Below are positions 46,988-56,670 of a DNA stretch of 64,000 nt, piece by piece; positions within the stretch are counted from its first letter, which is position 1, and each line of letters starts with the position of its first letter. The DNA is from Favolaschia claudopus (taxonomy: Eukaryota; Basidiomycota; Agaricomycetes; Agaricales; Mycenaceae): positions 496,001-560,000 of the forward strand of contig JAWWNJ010000057.1 in assembly GCA_037176885.1 (NCBI GenBank), written 5' to 3'. The position numbers were made by a program, and so were the translations under genes. The notes beneath the pieces are model-generated. The model was given only the letters and a program-made list of their open reading frames with translations. It was not told where the DNA came from and searched no databases.

Positions 46988-47879
46988 AACGAGTGGATGC
47001 CTGAGGCGGGGAGGTCAAGCGCGGAAACAGAGCGCCAGATCTCTTTATATTGTCTTCGAACGTTCTCAGATGTCGGATGCCCGCAGCTTGAAGTAACTGA
47101 ATGGTCGCCAGCGACGACCAAGAGCCACATGGTATGGCCGTGGGGTTTAGATTCCGTCTGTTCCATCCCATTGAAAAGCTGCGTCATGAGGACACCAACG
47201 TTAGGCGGCGACAGGCACATTTCCTTCTGACACGAGCTTTCGGGCTTGGCGTTCGCGGTGATCACTGAAACGTTTGCAGTTGAAGATTCAGACCAGGGTG
47301 CTAGAGTGCCAGGTAAAGTACTCGTTGCCTTCCAGCCACTTGGAGCAAGAATTGAAGACCATAGCAGATTGCCAGCGTCGTGGGTAGAGTCAAGTCCAAA
47401 TTGGGCGACTCAACGCCGGATCCCATTTATGGCAATTTTTTGATCACGCAGATCAAAAACGAAGATCCTGCTTTTCTTCCTCCGCCTCCACCTCCACCTC
47501 CGCTGCTTCTGTTTTTGCCTGTCTTGACAGCTTATGAATACAAGGGCTATAATTGATTATTTAAAATACAGCTCTATCTACACACTACCTACACATAAGT
47601 AGATTCCAAGTCGAAGAGATTACTGGTGGCCGTCGGTCTATGGAGCAAGCGGTCGATAGTGACACAAACTCCCCAATGTAAATCTACGAGAGACTAGCTA
47701 GAATTGAGTCTACCAAGAGACCCGTATTACATAGAAACGAAACAGGGCCTTGACTACCGAGAGCTTTTGGAAAACGCCGTTCATGAACGCTGCTTGTTAA
47801 TTCTGGGATCGGCTGAGAGTCAGGCGAGGGAGGGGGCACATTGGGCAGTAATGAATGAGAGGACGTTATTGTATGAGTC
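46988..47879. other. 5' flank of the GH5 gene and spacer
   Basis: It contains the GH5 TATA box at 47044-47049 and a (CCTCCA)n-like purine/pyrimidine-biased run at 47478-47512. A 97-codon plus-strand frame from 47704 runs into the duplicated block and has no family features. No further gene is seen. Confidence 0.4.
47044..47049 (-). promoter_or_regulatory. TATA box of the GH5 gene
   Basis: TATAAA on the minus strand (in CAATATAAAG), 57-62 bp upstream of the ATG at 46987, the usual place for an inducible secreted-enzyme gene. Confidence 0.6.
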
Positions 47880-48093
47880 GACGATTTTGTCTCGCACCAA
47901 GAAGAAAGCAAAGTCTAGTTCAGAGCCATGTATGCGTCAGCTTCACCACGTTTGCAACAGTTCTTATTTATTCGATAAGTCCTGCAGCACAGAGTAGATA
48001 CATACACCGACATTTGCTTGCCAACATGTCCGAGTCCTTCTGCCTACCGCGCTCTACATTCCGCTGACGATTCCGGAGGTCATTGTTGCCATA

Positions 48094-48477
48094 CACACCG
48101 AAAATAGAAATATTTTCTTAATGTCGAAAAGGCAACCTGAAAGGGTACCATTTGGACGAACCTTTCTTAAACTCAAAAAGGATCCCTTTCAGTGTCGTCA
48201 CAAAGAGGCGAGAAAAGGTGACCTTTTCGCTGCCCTTTCAGACGATCTGAAAGACAGCCGAGATTTCTCCTATTCGCTCCCGAAATAAGGGTAGCTAATG
48301 GGAGAAATTTCAGCCGTCTTTCAGAAGGCCTGAAAGGACAGCGAAAAGGTCATCTTTCCTCGTCTCTTTGTGACGGGAAGGAAAGGGATCCTTTAGTCAC
48401 AGGCCTAATGTTTTCCTAAATGTTGGCCTTTCAGGTGGTCATTCAGACCTTAACAAAATATTCCTATTTTCGGTGTG
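48094..48477. mobile_element. MITE-like foldback element, 384 bp, with ATA target duplication
   Basis: The ends are inverted repeats: CACACCGAAAATAG…AATATTTT at the left and AAAATATT…CTATTTTCGGTGTG at the right. Almost the whole element is an imperfect palindrome, with arms such as CACAAAGAGGCGAG / CTCGTCTCTTTGTG and CCTTTTCGCTG / CAGCGAAAAGG around a centre near 48285. ATA flanks both sides (48091-48093 and 48478-48480). Copy 1 of the surrounding duplication (near 31222-31240) has a single ATA followed by a CGCACAGTCCAAT-like sequence, that is, the empty site. It has no coding capacity, so it would need a transposase from elsewhere. A 3-bp duplication fits a Harbinger-like group, but ATA is not its usual target, so the class is open. 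Confidence 0.85.
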
Positions 48478-48540
48478 ATATCCGTAAAGTCCAATATCGA
48501 CATCTAGATCTCCTCAGTTGCTGCCTCTTTATGACCCCCT

Positions 48541-49833
48541 TCATGGTTCCGCTGGGTTTGTGCACTGGTTATTCAGACCGACGTACACGATTGTAAATGT
48601 CGGTATGATATTCTGAGGCCGTAAGACATAGAAGGCATCTCTTGAAAGGTTGACAAACCAGGAAATTTTCGAATAGACTACCTCCCAGTTGGAAGTTTTG
48701 TAGGTTATTGTTGATTGTCATGATAAATAAGAAGATCATCGCTGCGCAGTAGATTGCACCGGACTCTAAGCTGAAGTTTGTTAAATTCTCTCCATTCTCT
48801 TCTGCATTGTTATTTGCGCTCACATGATTGCGATGGCTCGTTTCGAACGTGTGCGATACTGAGACCCATTATCTATGCTTCGGCTTCTGTCGCTGTAAAG
48901 AACCAGTTTGAGTCTCGTAAGGCGGCCCAGATATAGTATTCGGCCCGCTGGGTTGAAAATGTCGCGTCAGGCTTATCATTCGATGACAAACCTGTACAGT
49001 TTATACTCGCCTGTGAGCGCTGTAAGAATTAGATTTGTCACCATAGCGAGGCAGACGGCGACTTGTGCTTTGGTTACATTCGGATTTGTGGCCCATGAGA
49101 TATTGACAACTGTGACGGCAAGTATTTTCAGCCCTAATTCATCTATGAAAGCTGTAAGTTGACCTGAAACTCACCTAATGTAACAGCAATGAACAAGGCA
49201 GGCAGCACGATGATATTCTTTCGGTAATTCCAGACTGCGTAGCAGCGATAGAGCTAGAAAACTGCTTGTCAAAAGCAATGAGAGAGGCATTCGGATAACA
49301 ACAAACGAAGAGACAGTCGACCGTTGCACTAGCAGAGATTCAACTTTGAAAGCTCACTACTCTGATGATGACGCACACGTTAATCGAGCAGAGAATAAGC
49401 TGTATCATAGCAAAGGTTTTCTCAATGGGGGCGATACGGTGTAGTTCGTTCAATGTTTCCCCGGGAAAAACCTGGATCTGAACGGAATGGAAGATGGTGA
49501 CTGCCCATACAATGGTGAGAATGATTTGCCCTGTTGCTAAAACAGCCATGGTGAAGCTTGTTGTCATTAGAAAGCCGACTCCAGGGGCTCCCCATCGACG
49601 GGAAAGTAGGTACATTGAGAGCACGAAGAGCGTGCTGTAGATGCCTAGCATTGTAGCGTCAATTGTGGCTTTTAAAATGAAAGGAATAGTTTTGAGACCA
49701 TAGAGTAGAAGGGACGCCTAGATAGATAATTAGATGAACGAATTGAGAGGGTATGACATGAGATGGAACCTACTCCAGCCGCAGGTAAGCCCTGGCTTAG
49801 ATAGTGCCAGGACAGTTCGAGGGCCTCCTGCAT
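48541..49833 (-). CDS. Basidiomycete seven-TM orphan membrane protein, copy 2
   Basis: ATG 49831-49833 (MQEALELSWHYLSQGLPA) and stop at 48541-48543 (…VGLNNQCTNPAEP). TM segments: STLFVLSMYLLSRRWG, VGFLMTTSFTMAVLATGQII, LKILAVTVVNISWATN, AVCLAMVTNLILTALTG, SGAIYCAAMIFLFIMTI, and a final one around NLSRDAFYVLRPQNIIPTF. The C-terminus stays in frame, unlike copy 1, so this is the better candidate for a working gene. Its first intron has lost the GT donor seen in copy 1 (CCTGCG|GTTGG there, CCTGCG|GCTGG here), so splicing would need a GC donor. The joint between TM6 and the SGAIYC exon is not resolved. Function of the family is unknown; receptors or channels have been suggested only by topology. 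Confidence 0.6.
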
Positions 49834-50229
49834 CGAGAGACGTGGGGTGAGAAGAGAGAGAGATATGAGGGAGAGAGGGACTGAGACTCTCAACTACTTA
49901 TTGGCTGGGCGGCAGAACATCACAGTTCTTTTGGACGGGGCGGCTGCGAGTTTCCCGCATTAGTGATGGTTGAATTGGGATAACAGTTTTTTGTCCCATG
50001 TTGCGATGCATCTTGATTGGAAGCGTCCCGCCTGGTTATATTTGGCTTCGACTTCAACTTAAACAGATGCAGATTCGGGTTGCACAGTTGAAGGTCCTGA
50101 TGAGTCCAAGAGTAGAGCACGGCGATAGCCGAGCAAGAAGAAAGTTGGAAAGCTGATGAGAGGTAGCATCTGAATCGCCAGAGCTTCTACTCTGCCTGAC
50201 ACGAATGCCTTCTCTCGTACACAAACCAA

Positions 50230-50580
50230 AAAATCAGTCTTCGGTCACCAAAAAAGCAAAGACTCTCACAAGGAGAAGGTTCCAAAGATTGTTAGACGGC
50301 AATGAAGGTACAACCCAACAGGATGTCTCTAGTAAAAGGCGAGAAACATGGTTTATGTTGAATCGTAATGCCGCTGAAGTGCTGTGTGAAAGGTCAAACG
50401 ACATCACCCGAGTTGCGTACCTTGTCCGGAACACCTTCCACGACACCAACTCGCAGCAGATATTCATGCTTTCTGAGCAGCAGAAGATGGATTTCATTCA
50501 GGCAGCGTTCCTAGGTACGATTCACTTAGTTAATGAGCACCGTAGCTATGTATGCAAACGGGCACCGTGTTTGTTCATTC
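50230..50580 (+). repeat. Duplicated 5' region of the cytidine deaminase gene, source copy
   Basis: It aligns with 62115-62465 (for example CACAAGGAGAAGGTTCCAAA, TCTCTAGTAAAAGGCGAGAA) across about 350 bp at close to 88% identity by eye. It spans the upstream flank, the first coding exon and intron 1 of the deaminase. A reading frame is open through the flank, but most differences between the copies would change amino acids, so the flank is unlikely to be protein-coding. Confidence 0.75.
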
Positions 50581-51099
50581 TATTTTAGGAAAACAAAACG
50601 CTTACAGTCCATACTCGCACTTTCCCGTAGGCGCCGCCCTTTTGTGCGACGACGGGACGACCGTCACAGGTGCCAGCACCGACAATATGAGCTACGGTCA
50701 GCTTGAATGCGAGCTGTGTGTTCAATTGCGAGCTTACTTCCTAGGTGCAACCATATGCGCCGAACGGACAGCAATCGTCAAAGCCGTTGTGAGCATTCAC
50801 CGCTTTTGCCCGATATAAGACAGATGCTCAGGCGTATGCATGAACCAGAGTGATGGTATGAAGTCGTTCGTCGCACTTGCAATAGTCGCGTGCAGTATCA
50901 CCTCAATCCGTCCAAAGGCCAGTTGGCCTGACACGCTTACAGGAACGTAGAGCACATTTCGCCCTGTGGATTGTGTCGACAGGTGATTGCGGAGTTTTGT
51001 GCGCCAGAGATGCCCGTCCTCCTTGTTCCAGGTGATTATTCGGAGGAAAGGAACGGGGGATTGAAGATGACCACGGTTGGGGAGTTGCTTCCAGAGTAG
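50466..51099 (+). CDS. CDD1: Cytidine deaminase
   Basis: ATG 50466 (MLSEQQKMDFIQAAF); intron 1; QNAYSPYSHFPVGAALLCDD then GTTVTGASTDN.SYG; intron 2; ATICAERTAIVKAV with the zinc Cys and catalytic Glu of CAE; intron 3; SDGMKSFVALAIVA; a 53-bp intron; NVEHISPCGLCRQVIAEF with the second zinc pair (PCxxC); stop at 51097-51099. Both halves of the active site are therefore present and the protein is about 140 residues, normal for the tetrameric class. It converts cytidine and deoxycytidine to uridine forms in pyrimidine salvage. An in-frame ATG at 50205 would add a long N-terminus, which I consider unlikely. Converges on NDUFA6, 105 bp apart. Confidence 0.88.
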
Positions 51100-51204
51100 G
51101 ATGCATAGGTGCATTTCGAATGAGAAAGGGCAAAGGCGCAAATCACTCTAATGCACGCATAGCATCGAACGGTTGCTAACGGTTGCAATATGATATGGAT
51201 TGAT

Positions 51205-51716
51205 CTATACACCAGACGCAGCTGGAATAATACCCTCCTCGTCTCTCCCTACACCAGTGTAAGTAACCGACGCGCCGCAAACAGTGAATAGAACACACAT
51301 ACCCTCATAGAACTTCTGCAAAAACGACCTCGACGGTCGGTCCTGCGGTTTCATGAGAATACCGTAGATATGATCCGGCTGCTTCCACATATTCAGCGTC
51401 TCCTGGTACTCCTGCCGACTCTTAAGAAGCAACCCGTCAATGACGCGCAAGTCGGTGACATGGCGATTCCGCTCGAAACGCATGCGGATGGCGTGGCGCA
51501 GTTGCGTCGGGGAGACCTCCAGGGCGTATTGGGTGACGATTTCGGGTGCCTAGAGTTGTGGTTGAATACCCAGGGTTCTGCTGAGGAATTGAATACTTGA
51601 AGTTAGCCTACCGCGCGATACCAGTCTCTGTACATGAGAATAGCCCGTTCGCGTGCCTCGGCTGGGCTCGACGATACCCGAGTCATCTGCGCCAGACGCG
51701 AAGGAATTGTAGTCAT
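51205..51716 (-). CDS. NDUFA6: Complex I LYR-motif subunit NDUFA6 (B14)
   Basis: From ATG 51714-51716: MTTIPSRLAQMTRVSSSPAE, ARERAILMYRDWYRA (LYR-type helix with MYR), an intron of about 65 bp, APEIVTQYALEVSPTQL, RHAIRMRFERNRHVTDLRVI, RQEYQETLNMWKQPDHIYGI, FLQKFYEG, an intron that is open in frame (54 bp, GTATGT…GTAG), then RDEEGIIPAASGV and the stop at 51205-51207. This is the accessory subunit that with the acyl carrier protein binds the matrix arm of NADH dehydrogenase. Length about 125 residues, typical for fungi. Confidence 0.88.
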
Positions 51717-51859
51717 TCTGCGAGGCTCAAGTAGTCGCCGGCAAAATGGTAGAAAGCAAGTCCAGAAATGGCCGATTCGGATTTACCCGAACGAGTCACG
51801 GACCGACTAACGGTCCCTTATCTCTCTCCTACCCTCTCTGCTACTCTACAACACTCGCG

Positions 51860-52776
51860 ATGGTCCGTGGATCAGGAATGCCTCTCTCCTTCGAACAAGC
51901 TTCAAACTTCAATTTACTGACTTGGCCACAGGCAAATTCAAGCAGAAACGCGGCGGTGGGCGCAACTTCAGGTGCGCACTTGTCTATATCACCACACTCA
52001 GCCCAATCCATTTATCGCGTATTCTATCAGCAAGAATATGGTGCTCGACGAGAACGGCATAGCTGGAAGTGCCGACAGACGGTCGGTACTCTCATGCATG
52101 CAGAATCAGTGAATTCCGATCTAATAATCATCGTGCGCCAGCCGTGACAAGGACGACGACGATAGCTCGGATGAAGATGAGGACGAGGAAGAGGAGGAGG
52201 AGGAGGAATCGTCAGAAGAGGAGGGGGTGCCGCAGCCTGAACTCAGCCGCGCCGAGCGGAAAGCTTTGAAGAAGAAGCAGGCAGCGGGGAAACAGGGCCA
52301 GGACGATGAGGAGGAAGATGAAGACCTGATCAATCCCAATCATGTCAACAAGAAGCTGAATATCTCGGATCTCAGTGCGCCTCGGGAATTATCGAGGAGA
52401 GAGAGGTGCGATCTATTCTTGATTTTCTTGCCTATCGTATTTACTTAAACACTTCACTCAGAGAGCAGAAGGAGAAGCAGGAGGCTAAGGATCGGTACTG
52501 GAAGGTTTGTCCTTTCCATCACAAATTGCGAAGTAATATTATGTGTTGAATCGTTCACTCTCCAGCTCCATGTTGCTGGGAAGACGGATCAGGCAAAGGC
52601 AGATCTTGGTCGACTGGCCAAGATTCGTGCTGACCGAGAGGCCGCCGCTGCGAAGAGGAAGGCGGAAGCCGAAGGTATCCATCCCCCAAATTTCCCATTT
52701 GACAAGTTGTTTTCTGACGCACGATACAGCCAAGGAAGCTGAGATAGCGGCAAAGGCAGCTGCCGCCCGGCGTTAA
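51860..52776 (+). CDS. PP28/PDAP1-type casein-kinase substrate phosphoprotein
   Basis: MVRKFKQKRGGGRNFS is obtained by joining ATGGTCC (51860) to GCAAATTC across a GT-AG intron; then a short exon with NMVLDENGIAG, an acidic run of Asp/Glu/Ser (52160-52230), ELSRAERKALKKKQAAGKQG, DLINPNHVNKKLNISDLSAP and RELSRREREQKEKQEAKDRY, WKLHVAGKTDQAKADLGRLA, and an Ala/Lys tail ending AAAARR at 52776. This order (K-rich start, acid tract, NPN..NKK, coiled tail) is the PP28 domain. Animal PDAP1 is a heat- and acid-stable phosphoprotein with an ill-defined role in translation and growth signalling. Seven exons or so. Confidence 0.82.
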
Positions 52777-52870
52777 CCTCAGTCTCAACTCACAGAGTCA
52801 TTAGTACTGACAATGTTGGAATGGATATGAATGATTTGTATAGATGTAACACGTTGACAATATATAGCAT

Positions 52871-55213
52871 CTACTTGCCCTCCTCCGTATTATTATTAAG
52901 ATCCTGCCCCGTTCCAATAGTCCAAAGATCCTTCTCATCCACAAACCGTCCCATACCCACCGTTTCTCGTCTTTGCGTCCTCACTCGATTTATACCCGCC
53001 CGCCAAAGCCCCACAGTCCGCTCATCCGGCACCACAGCGCACCACTCCTTCAACCACTCCACGAGCTTGAGATACTCATCCCCGCCCCTCCCCGCCATCG
53101 CAGCAATCAACGGCGGCTGCACACTAACCTCGCCCCAAAACGCCAACGCCACCCCCAACGTCCGCTCGCTCGGCCGCACCTCCAAAGCACGCATCCACAC
53201 CAACGCTCTAGCGATCTCCGGCGCGCGCCGAGTCATCCCTAGCAGCCTGATGTACGCAGACCACTCCCTGTCCCGCAGACTCAACAGCTCGGGAAAACGC
53301 GCACGCCCACCGAGGTCCAGGATATCCGACGCAGCTAAGGCGAAGTGGGGAGGCGGCATGCCGAGGCGGAGGGTCGGCGCGGCGCTGTCGGTCTCGGGGT
53401 GCGGACGCACCGCATGCGCAGGGGGGTCGAGCTGTGCGACGGGCAATCGCTCCGGGGCGCCTAGGACGGCCTGTGCGAAGATGTTGCTGGCGGTTTCGGC
53501 GGCAGGCCGCCCGCGCCACACGCCCGAGCGATAAGGCGTTTCGGCCTGGGCGGTGAGGGACGTGATGAGCTCCCCGCGGGTGTGTTGACGGGTATTGGAA
53601 TTGGAAGGGTGGCGGAACGGATTTTTGGAGGCGAGGAGGGCGATCTGGCCGGCGAAGGAGTCATCTAGCAGATGCGGGAGTTGGGCGGCGTCGAGGAGGA
53701 TGCGGAGTGTTTCTGGGGAGGGGCGCAGGTTGTATAGCTCTTCCATGGAGTCCCATAGACGGAAGATGAGATCTGGACGCAGGATTCGATGAAGACTAGA
53801 CATGAATACGTTCATCATGCCTGTCGTCAACCTCAACGGCCGGCGTGTGCGATGTGGGAACGCGAGCGGCGCATCGGCGCGCGCGGCGTATACTTCCAGC
53901 AACGCGAAAGCTTCCGCTGGGTGGAACGAGAGCGTCGTAGCCTGCAGCCCGGCTTCTAAAGCGTGCTCGTCGATAGTGATCCCAGAGCGCATGAGCCGCG
54001 TCCAGTAGATGTACGCCATCTCCCATTCCTGCCGTAAGAGCAGCCCACGGATGAGAACTGTGTGCGTCGCAGCCGTGGGGCGATACTCTGCGGTCGTGGG
54101 CAACGCGCGCACGAACAGCCGGACGAGACTATGCGCGTCGACGGCCGCGTCCTGGGCTGCGACGGAGAGCGCGGCGGTCCAGTCGTACACGTCCACATTG
54201 CGCTTGCCTAGCAGGTGGCGCGGGTGGGTGGAAGGGCGGCGGGGAACGAACGGCCGGCGTGTCGACTGTTTGGCGAGGCCGACGAGGAAGTCGAATGCGG
54301 AGATGGCGTCGGGCTGCGCCCTGACGAGGGAGGTGTTTGCGCGATTGTTTCTGCTGGCTGCGATGGACGCCTGGTCTGGCGGCGCACCGAGGTTGCGGAT
54401 GGCGGCGGCGTAGCGTTGGGCGTCGTGGATTGCGCCGTCTGCGGCGTAGACCCGGAGATACTGCTCCAGCTGCGCGGCGGTGGGGACCACGCCCATGGCC
54501 GTCGAGCGGCGGCGCAGGTATGAGGTGAGCTGCAGAGCTGCGTAGCGATCCTCCAGCAGTGCGGAGAAGATGCGCGGCCAGAGACGAAGCTGGCGGGCTT
54601 CCATCGCACGGAGGACTTTGACGGTGTTTTCGCCCGTCTGAGGGGAGCGGTCGCGGATTGCGGTCATGGCAGCGAGGAGGTGGTTGAAATGGACCTGTTG
54701 GTGTTCTGCAAGGGGGACGAGCAGAAAGGCGTCAATGACGCGCTGCATGGGCAAGACGAGGCCGAATCTCGCGAGATGTATCATGGTGACGACTAGCATA
54801 GGGGCCTGAACTGTAGACGGAGCGGCTTCGAGATGAGAAAAGCTCAAATCCAGCAGGGGTCCCGAGGCATGTGCAGGGGTGCGGACTTTGTACCCCGCCA
54901 GATAAAGAACTAGCCACAGAGGTCTCGGGTGCTCGCTGCTTTCCAACGCCTTGTCGATATCGGACGCATATAGAGCCGGCCGCCAGAGTGAAAACTGGTC
55001 AAGGGGGACATTGTACGCATTCAGCGCTTGGGTCAAAGACGTGCGTTGGGGTTGGTGCAGTGCCAGAACAAGATTCCATAGCGGGTCTTGAGAGAATAGG
55101 GATAGACTCCGGAGATACGTAGTGACTTTGCTGGCGCGAAACGAGTGATGGCGGTGGTGGGTGATTTTGACCAAGTGTACGTGTACCCCCCGACGAGAAG
55201 CAAAATTCCACAT
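52871..55213 (-). CDS. Pentatricopeptide-repeat-like protein, single exon
   Basis: One uninterrupted frame of 780 residues, unusual among the intron-rich neighbours. The N-terminus (MWNFASRRGVHVHLVKI…) is basic and could target mitochondria. Helix-pair repeats of about 35 residues are visible in the middle and C-terminal parts: AATHTVLIRGLLLRQEWEMA, TGMMNVFMSSLHRILRPDLI, REWSAYIRLLGMTRRAPEIA, RALVWMRALEVRPSERTLGV. These fit PPR-type units; proteins of this kind usually bind organelle RNA. I cannot assign it to a named factor. GC content is high and codon use is strongly C/G-ended. Start 55213 is the first ATG. Confidence 0.7.
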   Translation of the reverse strand: MWNFASRRGVHVHLVKITHHRHHSFRASKVTTYLRSLSLFSQDPLWNLVLALHQPQRTSLTQALNAYNVPLDQFSLWRPALYASDIDKALESSEHPRPLWLVLYLAGYKVRTPAHASGPLLDLSFSHLEAAPSTVQAPMLVVTMIHLARFGLVLPMQRVIDAFLLVPLAEHQQVHFNHLLAAMTAIRDRSPQTGENTVKVLRAMEARQLRLWPRIFSALLEDRYAALQLTSYLRRRSTAMGVVPTAAQLEQYLRVYAADGAIHDAQRYAAAIRNLGAPPDQASIAASRNNRANTSLVRAQPDAISAFDFLVGLAKQSTRRPFVPRRPSTHPRHLLGKRNVDVYDWTAALSVAAQDAAVDAHSLVRLFVRALPTTAEYRPTAATHTVLIRGLLLRQEWEMAYIYWTRLMRSGITIDEHALEAGLQATTLSFHPAEAFALLEVYAARADAPLAFPHRTRRPLRLTTGMMNVFMSSLHRILRPDLIFRLWDSMEELYNLRPSPETLRILLDAAQLPHLLDDSFAGQIALLASKNPFRHPSNSNTRQHTRGELITSLTAQAETPYRSGVWRGRPAAETASNIFAQAVLGAPERLPVAQLDPPAHAVRPHPETDSAAPTLRLGMPPPHFALAASDILDLGGRARFPELLSLRDREWSAYIRLLGMTRRAPEIARALVWMRALEVRPSERTLGVALAFWGEVSVQPPLIAAMAGRGGDEYLKLVEWLKEWCAVVPDERTVGLWRAGINRVRTQRRETVGMGRFVDEKDLWTIGTGQDLNNNTEEGK

Positions 55214-55387
55214 AAGATGGGAGCATTTAGTAGACGTTCAGGTGCACCATACAGCGACTGAGGTATAGATTCGACTTCGGCGGCCCGGGGACCTAGATAT
55301 TCAGTGATGGTTCAGGTTCAAGCTCGAAAATTTGGATGTCACGGTCGTGACGCGTGACATTAGGCTTTTTTACCGCCATCACCCGCC

Positions 55388-56621
55388 ATGCCCCGCATCC
55401 TTGTGCGTTGGAACCGTCTATCTAGACTCTGGCTGACAGGAACTAGTTTGTTAGCGGCTTTAATCCTTCTACCCGTGCGCGCGAGCTCGCGTACGAATTT
55501 GAACGGTGAGTAGGCTCGCCTGCCAAAATTCGCATCAAAGTCGTGGCGGTAGTGCCAAAGGCGGGCTAAACAGCGCGCTGGACGTTCAAAAAAGTCAAAT
55601 AAGCGCGTTGTGCACCTTGCTTTGACCTCTAGATCGATTGTACTGATCACAAAACAAGCGCCGTTGTCGGTCTCTCATCTTTTTTATCTCCTCGTTTTTA
55701 CAGCACTGTCTATTCCTGTACTCAATTCTTTCTGTCATTTCTAGGTTTGGTCCTCTCATCCGCTGTGACGTTCCAGCCCCGCGAAACCCTCGAGCAAATA
55801 CTAACCCGTGCGTATCAATTTTTCTCAGTTCACTGCCCTCCCCCAGTCGAGTCGCGCGAATCGAATGAACTTCCACAAATCGGACACGATGACTACCCGC
55901 TTCCGCTTCGTCCTTTACCCGCGAAAAAACCCTTCTCGTCCCTATTCGAATTTCACCTCCGTCAAAACGATCGCTCAACGAACCTCGAAAATATCGTAGT
56001 TATGCATTTGTTGAGTTTCGCTCCAACCGCGACGCGGAAGACGCCTATTATGATATGTAAGTTTCTCCTGGTTAGGTTCAGCCGATCCCCAGCAACACAA
56101 GTTTATATTTGTGCTAGGCATGGTAAAACCTTTGATGGATCACGTCTGAGTATCCAGGTAAGCGTCGTGATATTTCTTCGCACTAGATCTCATTCGTCTG
56201 GCAGTGGGCTAAGAACCCTCCTTCCTCTGTCTGGCGTTCCGACCGAGGTCCCGGCCCTAGACCGTCCCGCGACAGAGACCGTTCACGAAGTCCTCGCCGA
56301 CGCCCTGAGAAAGGCGGTGATCGTGAGCGCAGTGAACGTGACAGAGATCGGGACCGTGAGCGTGAGGGCGATAGAGAGCGGGAGCGGGTCCAGGAGCGGG
56401 ATGTCGACGACAATCGGGAAAGGGAGCCTAGACGTCGACGGAGCAGGTCCCTCGAGAGACGCAGAAGCAGGTCGCCTGAACGGCGGCGGAGTGCCTCGCC
56501 CGACATGAAGCGTGAAGAAGAAGAACAAGTGCATGTTAAAAGAGAAGATTTTAAAAGAGAAGATATCAAAAGGGAAGATATCAAAAGAGAAGATGTTAAA
56601 AGAGAAGAGGGTTCTCGGTGA
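55388..56621 (+). CDS. SR-type splicing factor with RRM, RS tail and KRED repeats
   Basis: ATG 55388 gives MPRIL, then a 44-bp intron, FVSGFNPSTRARELAYEFER, intron, FGPLIRCDVPAPRN, intron of about 190 bp, YAFVEFRSNRDAEDAYYDMH (RNP1 strand), intron, GKTFDGSRLSIQ, intron, WAKNPPSSVWRSDRG. This is one RRM followed by an Arg/Ser and Arg/Asp/Glu-rich tail (RSRSPRRRPEKG, RRRRSRSLERRRSRSPERRR). The end is VHVKRED and then a run of five 15-bp units (56535-56609) coding (V/F/I)KRE(D/E), then GSR and the stop at 56619-56621. RRM plus RS tail marks a pre-mRNA splicing regulator in the nucleus. The KRED run is not part of the usual SR-protein plan. Confidence 0.82.
56535..56609 (+). repeat. Five tandem 15-bp coding units (KRED repeat)
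   Basis: Units begin GTT, TTT, ATC, ATC and GTT, each followed by AAAAG(A/G)GAAGA(T/G). Each codes a hydrophobic residue then K-R-E-D (last: K-R-E-E). The repeat lies at the extreme 3' end of the SR-protein coding region, 12 bp before the end of the stop codon. Confidence 0.9.
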
Positions 56622-56670
56622 ACAACTCACGACTCGTTAAGCCGCCTCTTGATCTGATTACTGTACATGT

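Larger units (their letters stand above)
47880..50189 (+). repeat. Direct segmental duplication carrying the seven-TM gene, copy 2
   Basis: Partner of 31060-32954, same orientation. It includes the whole gene, 5' flank and part of the 3' flank, plus a 384-bp insertion absent from copy 1. At its right edge, about 50 bp away, begins another duplicated block shared with 62115. Confidence 0.8.

Noticed and set aside
47478..47512. Triplet-rich CCTCCA run as a coding low-complexity segment
   Set aside because: No gene covers it; it is simple sequence.
50205..50465. In-frame N-terminal extension of the cytidine deaminase
   Set aside because: Deaminases of this class start near LSEQQ; the copy at 62115 differs mainly by amino-acid-changing substitutions, which argues against protein constraint.
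51255..51310. Extra 18 residues in NDUFA6 (MCVLFTVCG…)
   Set aside because: A 54-bp intron with GT and AG ends that is open by chance; removing it restores the family sequence FYEG-RDEEG.
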